Assembly (NCBI GenBank): GCA_027314685.1
Contig: DAHVAI010000124.1
Coordinates: forward strand, 1 to 6,648
Origin: Nitrososphaerota archaeon
Lineage (GTDB): Archaea; Thermoproteota; Nitrososphaeria; Nitrososphaerales; CADDZS01
Direction of reading: 5' to 3'
DNA: 6,648 nt
Within the stretch, counting starts at the first letter, position 1, and every line of letters begins with the position of its first letter. This document shows positions 6,105 to 6,648 of the stretch, piece after piece. The notes under the pieces are model-generated. The model was not told the origin of the DNA and made no database searches. It was given only the letters and a program-made list of their open reading frames with translations. The position numbers and the translations under genes are program-made.

Positions 6105-6161
6105 GTAGGTTTCCTATTTCAAAGACCCAACGCCTAGATCTTGTGATAAAACGGATAAACT

Positions 6162-6170
6162 ACGTATATC
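6162..6170 (+). promoter_or_regulatory. Alternative TATA-like element close to the start codon
   Basis: ACGTATATC lies about 35 bp before the ATG at 6201. A TATA box here would place the transcript start a few bases before the ATG, giving a nearly leaderless mRNA. That agrees with the absence of a Shine-Dalgarno before this gene. Confidence 0.3.
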
Positions 6171-6200
6171 TCACGATTTGATTGTCTGCCTCTTGCTCTA

Positions 6201-6648
6201 ATGCATACCAGCGATGCCTCAAGCATGGAATCAAGAACTCAGAGCGAGCAACTGCAGAGGTTCTTGTCAGCCCTGTCAAACAAAGACTCTCTTCTGGTCT
6301 TTGAGCTAGCATCGCGAGGCGCCATTGCATCAAACACTGCATTTCAAATGATGAAGATTTCAAGGGCTAAATACCACAGAAAGCTACGCGAGCTTGTTGA
6401 GCTTGGTCTTATCCTTAAGGATGAGGAAGGGGCATACAGGCAGACGCCCATAGGGGAAATCATCTACCAAATTCACGTAGTGACGCTCCGCCGAATTGCA
6501 GCAGATACAAACCTGCTCCGGATGATGGTCAAATTCAATTTAAAGAACAAGTCGTCAAACAAGAATTTCGAGGGAGTGGTTAGAGAAATCACGCGAGAGG
6601 TTATTGCAAGAAGCGATCCAGGACTTTGGGCATTGAGCCAGCTAAGAT
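6201..6648 (+). CDS. Winged-helix DNA-binding transcriptional regulator, C-terminus beyond window
   Basis: 149 codons are visible, running off the right edge; translated by hand. The frame opens after a TAA at 6156 and the first ATG is at 6201; a second in-frame ATG at 6225 is an alternative start. Neither has a Shine-Dalgarno, fitting leaderless translation. Residues about 17-90 form a winged helix: LQRFLSALSNKDSLLVFELA (helix 1), AIASNTAFQMMKISRAKYHRKLRELVELGLI (helix-turn-helix, recognition helix around KISRAKYHRKLREL, 52-65) and LKDEEGAYRQTPIGEIIYQ (the wing). This resembles the ArsR/MarR-like small regulators that are very numerous in ammonia-oxidising archaea. From about residue 91 the visible part is helical and charged, perhaps a dimerisation or sensor region. 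No metal-binding Cys cluster is seen (no Cys in the visible part). Targets are unknown; the half-site cluster at 6045-6081 is a candidate autoregulatory site. Confidence 0.85.
   Translation, partial: MHTSDASSMESRTQSEQLQRFLSALSNKDSLLVFELASRGAIASNTAFQMMKISRAKYHRKLRELVELGLILKDEEGAYRQTPIGEIIYQIHVVTLRRIAADTNLLRMMVKFNLKNKSSNKNFEGVVREITREVIARSDPGLWALSQLR

Noticed and set aside
5838..6200. A tRNA or box C/D RNA in the right-hand intergenic region.
   Set aside because: No cloverleaf with a T-arm consensus and no paired C (RUGAUGA) and D (CUGA) boxes could be found.
6160..6363. Minus-strand open frame of 67 codons at the start of the winged-helix gene.
   Set aside because: The plus-strand frame has a clear winged-helix fold and remains open to the window end.

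Overview
The window looks like an archaeal surface-glycan (accessory) region. An ammonia-oxidising archaeon of the Nitrososphaera type (Nitrososphaerota/Thaumarchaeota) is my best guess. The basis is the small winged-helix protein at the right end, which resembles the ones abundant in that group, the TATA-like AT elements, the frequent TTG/GTG starts and the moderate GC content. This is inference; no marker gene is present.

Left half (1-3129, minus strand). Three tightly packed genes are transcribed right to left. A PP-loop ATP-pyrophosphatase-fold protein related to CysD and PAPS reductase (3129-2251) overlaps by 14 bp a sulfatase-fold hydrolase (2264-927, 'copy B'). Copy B in turn overlaps or abuts a paralogue (955 to beyond base 1, 'copy A', cut by the window edge). 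The two hydrolases are a tandem duplication. Both carry Thr, not the formylglycine Cys/Ser, at the nucleophile position. Their DNA divergence is patchy, with near-identical blocks beside diverged ones.

Middle (3130-3421). A 292-bp divergent intergenic region must hold the promoters for the leftward operon and the rightward glycosyltransferases. I see only weak candidate elements in it.

Right half (3422-6648, plus strand). Two GT4/GT-B glycosyltransferases (3422-4591 and 4626-5837) form an operon with a 34-bp gap. The second probably starts at a TTG preceded by a good Shine-Dalgarno sequence. The 363-bp gap at 5838-6200 contains no convincing gene, but it is rich in structure: an 83-nt nested inverted repeat (5905-5987), a perfect 7-bp hairpin followed by T residues (6004-6023), a cluster of TTTGC/GCAAA half-sites (6045-6081) and two TATA-like elements. 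The window ends inside a winged-helix DNA-binding protein (6201 onward).

How the genes may work together (inference): the glycosyltransferases build a cell-surface or secreted glycan. The PP-loop protein plus the two alkaline-phosphatase-superfamily enzymes may add, move or remove a charged group (sulfate or a phosphate ester). No membrane transporter, flippase or CysN/CysC partner is visible here, so the pathway must continue outside the window.
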